In this document: piece after piece, positions 25,636-35,598 of the stretch
How the letters are laid out: the number at the start of each line of letters is the position of its first letter
How positions within the stretch are numbered: the first letter of the stretch is position 1
Assembly (NCBI GenBank): GCA_910585725.1
Contig: CAJUFA010000005.1
Coordinates: forward strand, 75,630-139,629
Length of the DNA stretch: 64,000 bases
Origin: an uncultured Dorea sp.
GTDB taxonomy: Bacteria > Bacillota > Clostridia > Lachnospirales > Lachnospiraceae
Direction: 5' to 3'
Made by a program: the position numbers and the translations under genes
The notes under the pieces: model-generated
What the model saw: the letters and a program-made list of their open reading frames with translations, nothing else
What the model was told of the DNA's origin: nothing
Databases searched by the model: none

Positions 25636-28215
25636 ATGAACTATGGTAAGAAAAAAGCTTCACAAAAGCAGAAAAAGATAACGTCCAAATCTACCATGCA
25701 AGGAAAGAAAATCAGCGTACGGCTTTTTAAAGCATTCCTTCTGTGCCTGATCATCATAGCAATTGCAGGCGTAGCGGGCGTAGGCGTATTTGCCAAGAGG
25801 ATCATCGATAATACGCCTGAGGTTTCTCCTGATGATGTTAAACCAAAAGGGTTCACTACTTTTGTTTACGCAGACGACGCTACCACAGAGATTGAGCGCT
25901 TTGTATCTTCGGGTTCCAACCGTGTATACAAATCAATCAACGAGATTCCGAAAGATCTGCAGCACGCCTTTGTAGCGATCGAGGATGAACGGTTCTATGA
26001 ACATAACGGAATTGATCTTCAGGGTATCGTCCGCGCCGGAGTAGTCGGCATCACTTCCGGAAACCTTTCCCAGGGCGCCAGTACCCTGACCCAACAGTTG
26101 ATCAAGAACAATGTCTTTCCTAACTTTGTCAATGAAGAGACTCTGTATGACAGGATCGAGCGTAAGCTTCAGGAACAGTTTCTTGCAGTCCAGATCGAGA
26201 AACAGATGGACAAAGATACCATTATGGAAAGTTACCTTAACACCATTAATCTTGGACAAAACTGTCTGGGCGTACAAGCCGCGGCAAAGCGATATTTCGG
26301 TAAAGAAGTCCATGACCTGACTCTGTCCGAATGCGCCGTCATCGCCGGCATTACCCAGAGCCCCGGAACGCTGAATCCCATTACCAATCCTGAGAAAAAC
26401 GCCAAACGTCAGAAAAAAGTACTGGACGATATGCTGGAGCAGGGATATATTGACAAGGCTGCTTACGACGAGGCGATTGCAGACGATGTATATTCAAGGA
26501 TACAGACCGTCAACAGCGCCGCGGCTGACGAAAGTCCCTACAGTTATTTCGTCGACGCGCTGGCTGAACAGGTAATCGACGACCTTAAGGGTCAGCTCGG
26601 CTATACGGATACTCAGGCGTATAACGCAGTTTACAGCGGCGGCTTAAGCATCTATTCCACACAGAATCTCACCATACAGCAGATCTGCGATGAAGAGATG
26701 AATAACGACGCCAATTATCCGGGACTCAAAGAATTTGGACTTGACTGTGCCGTTACCGTCACGAGGGCGGACGGAAGCGTAGAGAACTACAGTTCCGGTC
26801 ATATTAAACAATATGTAAAGAATGCTTACGGAAAAGAACAGGGACTCCTTTACCCCAGTGAAGAAGCCGCCCGCGCTATGGTGGAAGAATGGAAATCCAC
26901 GATCGCCCAAGAAGGGGATACTTATGATGAGGTTATCAATGTATCTCCCCAACCCCAGGCTTCCGTAACCGTCATCGATCAGACCACCGGACAGATCAAA
27001 GCCATGGTGGGCGGACGCGGCGCCAAAGCGACCAGTTTAGGATTAAACCGCGCTTATACAGGCTCCAAGAGACAGCCCGGATCCTGCTTTAAGATCCTTG
27101 CCGCTTACGCTCCCGCTCTTGACTCTTGCGGGAAGTCGCTGGCAACCGTCATCGTAGACGAGCCGTATACTTTAAGAAACGGTAACGTCTTAAGGAACGC
27201 TAACGGTCGTTACGGCGGCAGCACTACGATCCGTAAAGCGATCACCTGGTCCATCAACGTATGCGCAGTAAAATTAAGCGACGAGATCACACAGCAGCTG
27301 GGATTTGAATACTGTGAAAAATTCGGAATCAGCACGCTTGTTAAAAGCAAAACGACTGAGGCCGGTGTTTTCAGTGATCTGGATAACCAGACCCTTGCGC
27401 TTGGAGGAATTACAGACGGTGTATATAACTATGAGATGTGCGCCGCTTACGCCGCCATCGCCAACGGCGGAGTCTATCATACTCCAACCCTGTACTCGAA
27501 GATCCTCGACCACGACGGAAATGTCCTCCTGGAAGGAACCGGAGAGACCAGGACCGTCATACGCGACAGTACGGCTGCGCTCCTGACAAGCGCGATGGAA
27601 GACGTCGTAAATTCAGGTACCGGTACTGCCTGCAGACTTCCGAATATGTCGGTCGCCGGGAAGACAGGTACGACTACTTCCAACAAAGACTTGTGGTTCT
27701 GTGGTTTCACACCATATTATACCTGCGCCGTATGGGGCGGATATGACGACAATAAAGAATGTAACTATGATACAAACTTCCGCTTCCGCCTCTGGAGAGG
27801 CATCATGAGCCGCGTCCACGAGAATCTGGAACCTCGGGAATTCGCTCTTCCTCCGACGGTAGAACAGAAATCCGTCTGTACGATCAGCGGACAACCGGCC
27901 GGCGGAAGCTGTCCAAGCGTCACGGAGCTGATTGCTACCGATATGCTTGAAAACGACCGCTGCTCCGGTCATGGATACAACTACGGCTCTTATAACTGGA
28001 CAACCGAAAGCGAGACGGATACCGAGACGGATACCGAGACGGATACTTCCCAGACTGAAACAACCATTCCGGAAACGCCGTCGGAAGGAAACACGCTTCC
28101 CGTCATACCGGATCCAACTCCAGAGCCGACTCCGGATCCGACTCCAGAGCCAACCCCGGAACCAACCCCGGATCCGACTCCGGATCCGACTCCGGATCCG
28201 GTTCCTACAGAATAA
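25636..28215 (+). CDS. class A penicillin-binding protein (PBP1A type)
   Basis: Bifunctional peptidoglycan synthase. The 859-aa protein has a K-rich cytoplasmic start, one membrane segment (about 32-56), the GT51 glycosyltransferase domain (EDERFYEHNGIDLQG near residue 117, QGASTLTQQL) and a penicillin-binding transpeptidase domain with SCFK (about 485), SIN and KTGTT (about 675). A PASTA-less C-terminus carries a Cys pair region and then a low-complexity tail of TETDTETD and PEPTPDPTP repeats, probably reaching through the wall. AAAGGAGG lies before the ATG. It marks the left edge of the accessory island. Confidence 0.95.
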   Translation: MNYGKKKASQKQKKITSKSTMQGKKISVRLFKAFLLCLIIIAIAGVAGVGVFAKRIIDNTPEVSPDDVKPKGFTTFVYADDATTEIERFVSSGSNRVYKSINEIPKDLQHAFVAIEDERFYEHNGIDLQGIVRAGVVGITSGNLSQGASTLTQQLIKNNVFPNFVNEETLYDRIERKLQEQFLAVQIEKQMDKDTIMESYLNTINLGQNCLGVQAAAKRYFGKEVHDLTLSECAVIAGITQSPGTLNPITNPEKNAKRQKKVLDDMLEQGYIDKAAYDEAIADDVYSRIQTVNSAAADESPYSYFVDALAEQVIDDLKGQLGYTDTQAYNAVYSGGLSIYSTQNLTIQQICDEEMNNDANYPGLKEFGLDCAVTVTRADGSVENYSSGHIKQYVKNAYGKEQGLLYPSEEAARAMVEEWKSTIAQEGDTYDEVINVSPQPQASVTVIDQTTGQIKAMVGGRGAKATSLGLNRAYTGSKRQPGSCFKILAAYAPALDSCGKSLATVIVDEPYTLRNGNVLRNANGRYGGSTTIRKAITWSINVCAVKLSDEITQQLGFEYCEKFGISTLVKSKTTEAGVFSDLDNQTLALGGITDGVYNYEMCAAYAAIANGGVYHTPTLYSKILDHDGNVLLEGTGETRTVIRDSTAALLTSAMEDVVNSGTGTACRLPNMSVAGKTGTTTSNKDLWFCGFTPYYTCAVWGGYDDNKECNYDTNFRFRLWRGIMSRVHENLEPREFALPPTVEQKSVCTISGQPAGGSCPSVTELIATDMLENDRCSGHGYNYGSYNWTTESETDTETDTETDTSQTETTIPETPSEGNTLPVIPDPTPEPTPDPTPEPTPEPTPDPTPDPTPDPVPTE
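28012..28206 (+). repeat. tandem coding repeats in the PBP tail
   Basis: The last about 65 codons contain a 12-nt unit encoding ETDT repeated about three times (from about 28014) and a set of 12-nt units encoding (D/E)PTP repeated about ten times (28100-28205). The tail is Pro/Glu/Asp rich, and such tracts change length easily by slippage. Confidence 0.8.
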
Positions 28216-28230
28216 GATCTTATTTGAACA

Positions 28231-28260
28231 GAGGCTTTTGGTTAATCACCAAAAGCCTCT
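28231..28260. terminator. bidirectional terminator between the PBP gene and the DNA methyltransferase gene
   Basis: A 12-bp stem (GAGGCTTTTGGT / ACCAAAAGCCTC) with a 6-nt loop, followed by TTTATTA on the plus strand. It lies 15 nt after the PBP stop and 3 nt from the stop of the convergent methyltransferase gene. Confidence 0.82.
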
Positions 28261-28263
28261 TTA

Positions 28264-30126
28264 TTAAATCACCTTTACCCTTGTCTTCGGGGACAATATC
28301 TTAAACATTTCCAATAAATTGATTTTCTCGGCAGACGACTGAAATCTTTCATCCATAAATACAGCCCGGGAAGGACCCATCTTCGCAATGTGCTTGATCG
28401 CTTCACCACTGATGTTTTTATCAAAGCAGGCGACAAGATCTCCCTCGTTATATATCAATATCCGACATCCGTCACATTCTTCTTCCATGTACGGCAGGGA
28501 CAGCAACAATCCCCATTCCAACAGACACTCAAAAAAAACATCCTCACTTGTCCTGTCCTCTTTAATATTAAATTCCAACATAGACAGCAAATCCTGCGTA
28601 CACTCTGAAGCTCTGTAATATACATCCTTCATATTGCTCTCATCCACCTTAAGAACTCTATATCCCCAGTCAATCTTCTGCAAATCCGCATTCTTCTTCA
28701 TAACTTCAGAAACCCTGTTAATCCGCTCCCTGCCTATATCGCATATCGTTCTGTATCCGTCCTTATAGGCCGCGCTTCTTTCACTGCACTTTTCCGGCAG
28801 CTGAACCAAAACATATCTGCGTTTCCCTCCATCTTCCGCGTTCAACTGCATTACCGCCTGCGCTGTTGTCGCAGAACCGCTGAAGAAATCCATAACGATA
28901 CAATCTGTATCCGAGTAGAGTTGAATGCATCTCTTGATAAGATCTACCGGTTTCGGATAGTCAAAATAGGCTTTCTGATCAAAAAGCGCTTTCAATCCTT
29001 TGGTCGCATCCTGAGAATGTCCCACTTCTGTATACTTCCAGATTGTCATCGGCGTAACGCCCTGCTTTACCTCGCTTAAGAATCTCTTCATAGAGGGCAC
29101 GTTATTTCCACCCGGGCCGAACCAGATCCGGTTATCCTGTATGTATTCCTCTAATGTCTCTCTATCCAGTCTCCAGCAATATCCATTCGGCGGAAGCACC
29201 TTTCTTCCGCCGGGAGTCGTGATCTCATATACTTTAGATTCCACGACCGGACCTACAGACAGATCGCCGGGCTTCCAAACCCCTCTGGGATCATGATCCG
29301 GATTAATATATCTGCCGTCCGCTTCCTTACTCCTGGGAAGACCATTACAAACTGTATCTTCATGGTTTTTTGCATAGCATAGTATATAATCATGGCTCTC
29401 TGAAAAATGTTTTTTCAAATTAACCGGGGCATACGCTCTTTCCCAGACAATCTGTGCAAGAAAGTTAGCTTCACCAAAAATTTCATGACATATTTTCTTG
29501 AGATTTTCCTGCTCGTGATCGTCTATACTGATAAATATAACGCCGTCTTTGGAGAGCAGATTCCTCGCAAGCAGCAGACGGGAATAAATCATCGAACACC
29601 ATTCTGAATGAAATCTCCCGTTAGAATCAGTATTCTTAAACAACACGCGACCGGCTTCATCGCAAATTCCTGCTTGTCCCTTATATTCTTTCTCCGACTG
29701 TGAGAAATCATCTCTATATATAAAATCATTTCCTGTATTATACGGAGGATCAATGTATATTACCTTTACTCTCTCCATATAACTCTCCTGCAATAATTTC
29801 AAGACATCAAGATTATCCCCTTCTATATAAAGATTTTCTGTCGTATCCCAGTTAACGCTTTCCTCTTTACATGGCCGCAGCGTCTTACGAACAGGTTTAT
29901 TTGCCTCGATCATCGCCGCCCTTTTCCCAACCCACGTAAATTCATATGTCTCTTCTCTCTCTGCCGCGTCATTACAAAGCATCTGTTTCAACAGCTCAAA
30001 ATTAACGGCCTTTTTTATTTTTCCATATTCGTCGATAGTCTCTGTCATACAGTTTGGAAACAACGCGCCAATCTTTTCAATATTCGCAGCAGTTATATCC
30101 TTTGATTCCATCCGCATCTTTTCCAT
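28264..30126 (-). CDS. site-specific DNA methyltransferase (Mod-like, adenine N6)
   Basis: A 620-aa DNA methyltransferase of the type III Mod/beta-class style. Motif IV is DPPYNTGND (residues 126-134), a TRD-like middle follows, and motif I (MDFFSGSATTAQAV) lies later at about 410, the beta-class order. It should modify adenine in a specific DNA site. It follows the 1545-aa ATPase/NOV_C gene by 48 nt with AGGAGATATTGA before its ATG, and no helicase-type Res subunit is present. In this context it is probably the protective half of a restriction-like pair. Recognition sequence cannot be read. Confidence 0.88.
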   Translation of the reverse strand: MEKMRMESKDITAANIEKIGALFPNCMTETIDEYGKIKKAVNFELLKQMLCNDAAEREETYEFTWVGKRAAMIEANKPVRKTLRPCKEESVNWDTTENLYIEGDNLDVLKLLQESYMERVKVIYIDPPYNTGNDFIYRDDFSQSEKEYKGQAGICDEAGRVLFKNTDSNGRFHSEWCSMIYSRLLLARNLLSKDGVIFISIDDHEQENLKKICHEIFGEANFLAQIVWERAYAPVNLKKHFSESHDYILCYAKNHEDTVCNGLPRSKEADGRYINPDHDPRGVWKPGDLSVGPVVESKVYEITTPGGRKVLPPNGYCWRLDRETLEEYIQDNRIWFGPGGNNVPSMKRFLSEVKQGVTPMTIWKYTEVGHSQDATKGLKALFDQKAYFDYPKPVDLIKRCIQLYSDTDCIVMDFFSGSATTAQAVMQLNAEDGGKRRYVLVQLPEKCSERSAAYKDGYRTICDIGRERINRVSEVMKKNADLQKIDWGYRVLKVDESNMKDVYYRASECTQDLLSMLEFNIKEDRTSEDVFFECLLEWGLLLSLPYMEEECDGCRILIYNEGDLVACFDKNISGEAIKHIAKMGPSRAVFMDERFQSSAEKINLLEMFKILSPKTRVKVI

Positions 30127-30174
30127 TCAATATCTCCTCTCACTCTGATTCTCAGATACGCTGACTACATCTTT

Positions 30175-33100
30175 TCACAAACGAACCGGTTTCGCGGTAA
30201 TACTGTAGCCGTCGCTTTGTATTGAAAATTTGTTGTTATGCATAATATCTTCTCCTTCCGCAAATTCAAATAAATGACCAAGCCTCCACGGTTTGTGCAA
30301 CGGCATTCCATCTTCTCCAATAACCACATAGATGATCTCATATCTCGCAGCATTCTGACATCCGAAGCGCAGCTCGCTATCAGACAGAGAAAACGCAATA
30401 TCCTCATTTCGTGACGCTTTGACTTCAACATATTGAATACCGCCATATTCATCAATATATTTGATGTCGTACCCGCAAGTATCGTCGCCCTCTATACTAT
30501 GCCCTGCTTTTTCCGCATTTCCAGATACCCATATTGCGTCTGGATAAAGCTCCTTTAATTCCTTGAATACATATGCTTCCCCTACCAAACCGATTTCCTG
30601 TTTTTTCTTATCAGAACTTTCGTTGTAAATTTTCCTATGGTGTTTCCGTTGTTTACCGGAAGCGTCTTGCCCTACTTTACTATTCGCCGATTGAGTTGAA
30701 ACTTTAGAAAACCCATCTGAAGGCATTGAAAGTACCTTTTCTGCCAAACCTCTAAATACCTGCTCCTGACTCGGCTCAGAATTCTGTTCCGGCACTATTT
30801 CTTCTTGCGGACTGCACAATTCTTCAATACGGCCAAAGACTAAATATGCTTCTATTTTGGACTTTGAATAGCGACACTGTAATTTTTCATATTTATCTCT
30901 CGATAACTTTAACTCTTCTTTTTTAATCAAATCAAAAACAGCCTCCGACGAATACCCGTCTAATACTGCAAATCCTACGTCGCATTCATCCTCAAACAAC
31001 TTGTCTATGTCAACAAACAATGAATTTTTGACTGCCGGCTCAAGGTAGATATATTCCTCCTTGTACTTATCGTAAAGCTCGGCGCATCTTTCATCATTCT
31101 TTAGTTTATCTATAAGATACGCCTGGTACTTAGGGAGATAATTTTTCATCTTTATTCTAAGTTTGTCCGTCCAATACTTTGTAACATCAATCGTATGAAC
31201 TGCCGCTGCATTATACTTATCGATATCAATTCCCAAAGCACTAAAGATTGGAATTAAAGCCTTAATGCTCTCATATGAACTCAAATCCTCGTATTTAACA
31301 CCTGCGTCGACCCCCTCTTTTAGGCAAAGCGCGGCAATCAATTTGTCGGCAGGCGAAGACGTAATCTCAATATCTGACACATGAAGAACTTCAGCGATTA
31401 TCATCCAAAATTCATCACGCAGATCAATCTCAAAATTGAATCGCTTCCTGGCTTCAATCAACAATTCGAGATTCTCATCACCTTTATCCAAACGCATTTT
31501 CTTTTCACGTACCGAATCCTCTTCTCTAAAAAGATCTCTAAAAAAATCTTTATCCTCATTTACATCCAGTATAGCAGTAATAAGTTCTGCAACCGCGTCT
31601 GCGAAATCAAAAGACTGACGCAGTTCACTAAAAGTATTAACCTTTTTTGGTACGCATATATATGAAGGGCTGCTCTCTCTTAAATATACTGTTTCGTAAT
31701 CGTTCAACACTGAATTCTTTTCTTCATCTCCGTCCTTACATTTTATGCTGATTTTACTGCAAAGTATGATTTTTGAAGACTTCAATCTTCTAAAATCTGC
31801 GCTCGCATGCTTTAATGTCATTCTGCAGGCAAAAACATACGGAATAAAACACATATATTCTTTCTTAAACGCCTCATTAAGAGGATGAATCTCCGGGACA
31901 CCGTTTACTTCAATATTTGTATATTCCAAAGGATTAACGCCAAAAAGCTTTTTTATCTTATCCTCGCCAGACCTGGCGTCAATGTCAAACATATTAAAGC
32001 TTTTCAGTATTTCGTTACTAAATACTCTTTTATCAGCATAACGTGCTTCCGAAATAGGTACGTATCGTTTGGTTTCTCCTTGCCTTGCCGCCACCATACC
32101 ATTTTTTTTAAATTCGTCATATGCTGGATTGTTCTTTTTATATTCCTCGGGAGAATGGCCGTATCTGATGATTTTTCTATACAGTCCACGTGCTTTTTTA
32201 CATTCTGGGTCAAGCTCCGGCAACTTCATAAGCATTTGATAAACAACGACATTGTTCATCTCCTGAAAGTCATCGGAAACACCGATTCTACTTAATACAG
32301 CGTCAACTTCTTTTCTGCAGTTTCTTCCAACGATCTCATTTATATAGGCATACTCGATCTTTGGCGCCAATATAAACGGAGCAAACGAATTCTCCCCAAA
32401 ACAGCAATATTCCGGAACTTCTTTTAGCCCGTTCTCGTCAGGCAGCCATTTTGTTTCGGAAAGATAGTGGCGTAAATAGGATTTTATATATACAGGCGCA
32501 ACTCTTCGTTCATTCTGCTTCAACCCAGGCCACCCGCTTATGTATGCAAAAGAATTCCTTTCTTCAGTTTCCGAATTAATTCGACTTCCTATTTCGTTGT
32601 CCAAAATGAACCATGCCAACAAATCATTAAACGCCGCTTTCTCGAGAATCGTTTCAAAATTTTCAAAAAAACCAACCGATACCTCTTTGATATTTTGAAA
32701 CTCCCGATTATTGTACCAACGATTATCAGTCTGGACATATAATGGATAGCATATATTAAGGAATCTTGAACGCTCCTCGCCGACAAGATTCTTCTTCACC
32801 AATCTCGGATATTTTGAAACGCCAATCCACTCCAGGAATCCTACGACGGTATTTTTATCCTCGCAATCAATATGTAATGCTTCAAAAGCAACAAAATAAT
32901 TGGAATAAAGCCCTACTATCCTTTCTCCAAGTTCATTGCCGTACTCACTGCCAATGTAACATTCTTTTGCGGAATGAATTGAACCGTCGCGGCAGATAAC
33001 TTTTACGTTAAAATCCGAAATGTCATGTCTTTCTTTAAGATTATAGTAATTCCACAACCAATTCAGAATATCAGAACACTTATCAACAGACGCCATATTT

Positions 33101-34812
33101 TCATCGACCTGATTTACGACTCCCCGTAACAAACGGTCAAAACTATATTCTTCCAGATTATATCTGGATAAAGCCGTCGCCAAGTTTCTGCGGTTGTTAT
33201 AACTTAACCCAAGATTTTTATAGAGCGTGTGCTCCATTTCCTGATTTAAAAATCTAATCTCTACCCACTCCGGCAGGGCAATCACCTGATCTTCAACCGG
33301 TATAGGATACACCGTTGCATAATCGCAAATGCTGCGTCCGTCGTTATCCTCGATAAGATGTGGAAATATACGTCCACGTTCGTCACGATACTCTCGATTG
33401 ATCAAAGCTATCAGCTTAACCTTATCAAATAACGTATAGTATTCAATATCTTTGTTCAGCAAATGACAAAATTCAACATAATCGTAGAAATCTATGTTTA
33501 AATCGGATTTTATATATTTTTTATAAAAATCGTTATCCAACGACTTCAAAAGTGTAGAAAACACTTTCGGATTAAGAACATCTGCAAATAACTCCTCAGA
33601 ATATCTTGGATTATCATTTATAGAAATATACACATTCGCAATTGTGGGAAGTATTTTCTTTTTATATACTTTCTCTTTTAGTAATTCGTCTAGTTTATAT
33701 ACATTTTTCAATACAATGTCCATGTCCGAAGTAATAACCAGACTCAAGGGCCTGTAATCACATTCTTTTTGCTCTTCCGAAATATCTACCGCTGTCTGCA
33801 CCATAAAATCAGCCAGCAATGGGATTAACTGCTCATTAACCCGGCTCTTTTTCTGCAGGCTGTTTCTATCACTTGTTAATTCAAATGTTCCATGAATCAA
33901 AGCGGGAAATCCAAGTTTCACATCGGTTTTAAAATAGGAGTACAAAACTTCTCCCCGACGTTCTTCCGTAGAATCATACGCAATAATAAATTCATAATCT
34001 TTATCATCACCATTTTCATCTTTGACACTCCCTGTTTTCTTGTAAAGCCTCCAGCTTGCGCACTCTGTTTCATTCGTGTTTTTATCACAGGTCTCGATGA
34101 TTACGTCATTTCCTTCTGAAACCTTATAAAAAACTTTATGATAGCCATTGCATACAATTTCAATTTCCTTCAGATTCGGCAAAAAAACCAATTCCTCAAA
34201 CTCAAGATTTACAATCTGACCTTCAATAATATCTGCAAGATCTTCTCTACATTCCATAATTATACTTGTAGAAAAGCCGTCTATCAAAGCGTTGTCTCCG
34301 CTCAAATCCGGACATGCCAGCGTAGCAATAGGCCAGGGATCTCCCGATAACGCGGCCATTTCCTCGCGAAGTTCCGTCTTTTCATCAAGAATAGACTGTA
34401 AAAATTTCTTCGCATATTCTTTAGAAAACCGAATAGTAAAGTCTTTAGAAGCAACGGTAACTGCATTTGACCAAGTTAAAATAGCTCTAAATCCTAAACC
34501 TTTGCAGCCAATCTTGTTGGCATGTATCTTTTTAGGACTGGCGTTCGGATAAAGCAACGATTTAATCCCTCTAAAACTAAACGGTTTGCCTGTATTAGAT
34601 ACCGATAAAGTTTTTCCGTCAAATCTAATCTGTACTTTGCCTGACGAACCTTTTGCTTCATCATCGGCATTCTGAAGCAATTCGAACATTTGCCTTCCCT
34701 CATAATCTTTTGAGAGACCACATTCCCTGTTATATCCGCTAACGATTTCTTCAGCAGAGTCAAGATATTTTCTTCGTATTTTATCTATTTCGTCTTTTAT
34801 CTGATCGTACAT
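30175..34812 (-). CDS. Sacsin-like HATPase with C-terminal NOV_C/DUF3883 domain
   Basis: A 1545-aa protein, first gene of a two-gene unit with a DNA methyltransferase. Residues 38-115 hold a GHKL/Sacsin-type ATP-binding fold: FELLQNADDEA (N box), VSNTGKPF and IGCKGLGFRAIL. The middle 1200 residues have no motif I recognise. At about 1400-1500 there is a NOV_C (DUF3883, PF13020) domain: GLVGEAYVFKEL, DIKY and YVEVKAS, the last matching the E-x-K core of PD-(D/E)xK nucleases. So it probably senses or remodels DNA through ATP and cuts. The gene is visibly AT-rich compared with the core. GGGAGAAG precedes the ATG. Domain reading is firm, function inferred. Confidence 0.75.
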   Translation of the reverse strand: MYDQIKDEIDKIRRKYLDSAEEIVSGYNRECGLSKDYEGRQMFELLQNADDEAKGSSGKVQIRFDGKTLSVSNTGKPFSFRGIKSLLYPNASPKKIHANKIGCKGLGFRAILTWSNAVTVASKDFTIRFSKEYAKKFLQSILDEKTELREEMAALSGDPWPIATLACPDLSGDNALIDGFSTSIIMECREDLADIIEGQIVNLEFEELVFLPNLKEIEIVCNGYHKVFYKVSEGNDVIIETCDKNTNETECASWRLYKKTGSVKDENGDDKDYEFIIAYDSTEERRGEVLYSYFKTDVKLGFPALIHGTFELTSDRNSLQKKSRVNEQLIPLLADFMVQTAVDISEEQKECDYRPLSLVITSDMDIVLKNVYKLDELLKEKVYKKKILPTIANVYISINDNPRYSEELFADVLNPKVFSTLLKSLDNDFYKKYIKSDLNIDFYDYVEFCHLLNKDIEYYTLFDKVKLIALINREYRDERGRIFPHLIEDNDGRSICDYATVYPIPVEDQVIALPEWVEIRFLNQEMEHTLYKNLGLSYNNRRNLATALSRYNLEEYSFDRLLRGVVNQVDENMASVDKCSDILNWLWNYYNLKERHDISDFNVKVICRDGSIHSAKECYIGSEYGNELGERIVGLYSNYFVAFEALHIDCEDKNTVVGFLEWIGVSKYPRLVKKNLVGEERSRFLNICYPLYVQTDNRWYNNREFQNIKEVSVGFFENFETILEKAAFNDLLAWFILDNEIGSRINSETEERNSFAYISGWPGLKQNERRVAPVYIKSYLRHYLSETKWLPDENGLKEVPEYCCFGENSFAPFILAPKIEYAYINEIVGRNCRKEVDAVLSRIGVSDDFQEMNNVVVYQMLMKLPELDPECKKARGLYRKIIRYGHSPEEYKKNNPAYDEFKKNGMVAARQGETKRYVPISEARYADKRVFSNEILKSFNMFDIDARSGEDKIKKLFGVNPLEYTNIEVNGVPEIHPLNEAFKKEYMCFIPYVFACRMTLKHASADFRRLKSSKIILCSKISIKCKDGDEEKNSVLNDYETVYLRESSPSYICVPKKVNTFSELRQSFDFADAVAELITAILDVNEDKDFFRDLFREEDSVREKKMRLDKGDENLELLIEARKRFNFEIDLRDEFWMIIAEVLHVSDIEITSSPADKLIAALCLKEGVDAGVKYEDLSSYESIKALIPIFSALGIDIDKYNAAAVHTIDVTKYWTDKLRIKMKNYLPKYQAYLIDKLKNDERCAELYDKYKEEYIYLEPAVKNSLFVDIDKLFEDECDVGFAVLDGYSSEAVFDLIKKEELKLSRDKYEKLQCRYSKSKIEAYLVFGRIEELCSPQEEIVPEQNSEPSQEQVFRGLAEKVLSMPSDGFSKVSTQSANSKVGQDASGKQRKHHRKIYNESSDKKKQEIGLVGEAYVFKELKELYPDAIWVSGNAEKAGHSIEGDDTCGYDIKYIDEYGGIQYVEVKASRNEDIAFSLSDSELRFGCQNAARYEIIYVVIGEDGMPLHKPWRLGHLFEFAEGEDIMHNNKFSIQSDGYSITAKPVRL

Positions 34813-34836
34813 TTATGCTTCTCCCTGTATACACAA

Positions 34837-34866
34837 ATTATAGCCGTCAAATAGATGCACTTGAAA
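34837..34866 (-). promoter_or_regulatory. possible promoter of the Sacsin/NOV_C-methyltransferase operon
   Basis: Minus-strand TTTCAA (34861-34866), 18-nt spacer and TATAAT (34837-34842), 25 nt before the start codon. Good -10, weak -35. Confidence 0.5.
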
Positions 34867-34962
34867 GAATACAATTACTATAATTACAATTACTATCTTC
34901 CCGACCTCTACGCACTTTAAATTATAACACCATTGACAATATCGCTGCAACGGAGACTACCG

Positions 34963-35072
34963 CTCTTAAAGAATACCTCTTAAAGAATACCTCTTAAAGA
35001 ATATAATACGCTCCAAAACGCTCCAAAATAAGAACCTGTCCCTTATATTTTGTGTTATACTATGTTATACTA
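34963..35072 (+). repeat. three adjacent short tandem duplications
   Basis: Within 110 bp there are three independent tandem repeats: a 14-bp unit (CTCTTAAAGAATAC) almost three times (34963-35003), a 10-bp unit (CGCTCCAAAA) twice (35009-35028) and a 10-bp unit (TGTTATACTA) twice (35053-35072). They fill most of the 349-nt gene-free gap 34813-35161; apart from the promoter facing left I see no gene there. Confidence 0.85.
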
Positions 35073-35161
35073 TCTAATATATTTTTGTTATCTTCGCTCT
35101 GCTATAACCTGCTCAAAGCAAATATCCACCGAGCAATTGGAATTTGGAGGAAAATATAAAT

Positions 35162-35581
35162 ATGATCGATTTACAAGACAAAAATTACCGTCCTACCCTT
35201 AAGGAAATAAGCGAATATGTCAAAACTCCTGTCTTTATGCAGTTTTGTTCAGAAATCAAAGACACTTATAAGTGCAATGAAAATATAGAATACAGTTCAT
35301 GCAGTTGGGAAAAAGGTTGGAATATTAAATTTAAAAAAGCCGGAAAAACATTGTGTACTATATATCCTAAAGAATGTTATTTTAGAATTATGATCGTTGT
35401 AGGTACAAAAGAAAAAGCACCCGTTGAAGCAATTTTGCCGGAATGCACGGCTGAATTATATAATATATATGATCAAACGCAAGAAGGAAACGGACAAAAA
35501 TGGTTAATGATCGACTTGGAAGACAAAGAAAATTTGTATAACGATGTTATGCGTTTAATCAAAATTCGCAGAAACTGCTAA
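35162..35581 (+). CDS. DUF3788 family protein
   Basis: A 139-aa soluble protein. CSWEKGWNIKFKKAGKTLCTIYP and CYFRIMIVVGTKEK fit the DUF3788 family, whose function is unknown. The start is ATG 35162, 11 nt after GGAGG; a TTG 18 nt earlier is inside that ribosome site and unlikely. No signal peptide or membrane segment. It lies alone on the plus strand in the accessory region, next to an oppositely oriented HD-domain gene. Confidence 0.7.
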   Translation: MIDLQDKNYRPTLKEISEYVKTPVFMQFCSEIKDTYKCNENIEYSSCSWEKGWNIKFKKAGKTLCTIYPKECYFRIMIVVGTKEKAPVEAILPECTAELYNIYDQTQEGNGQKWLMIDLEDKENLYNDVMRLIKIRRNC

Positions 35582-35598
35582 TTTAGTATAACTTAAAC

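Noticed and set aside
28264..34812. Classic type III restriction system or BREX type 1 PglX
   Set aside because: No Res helicase; the partner is a Sacsin-like ATPase with NOV_C and no BREX core gene adjoins it.
34963..35003. CRISPR-like array
   Set aside because: Contiguous 14-bp units with no spacers; an ordinary tandem repeat.
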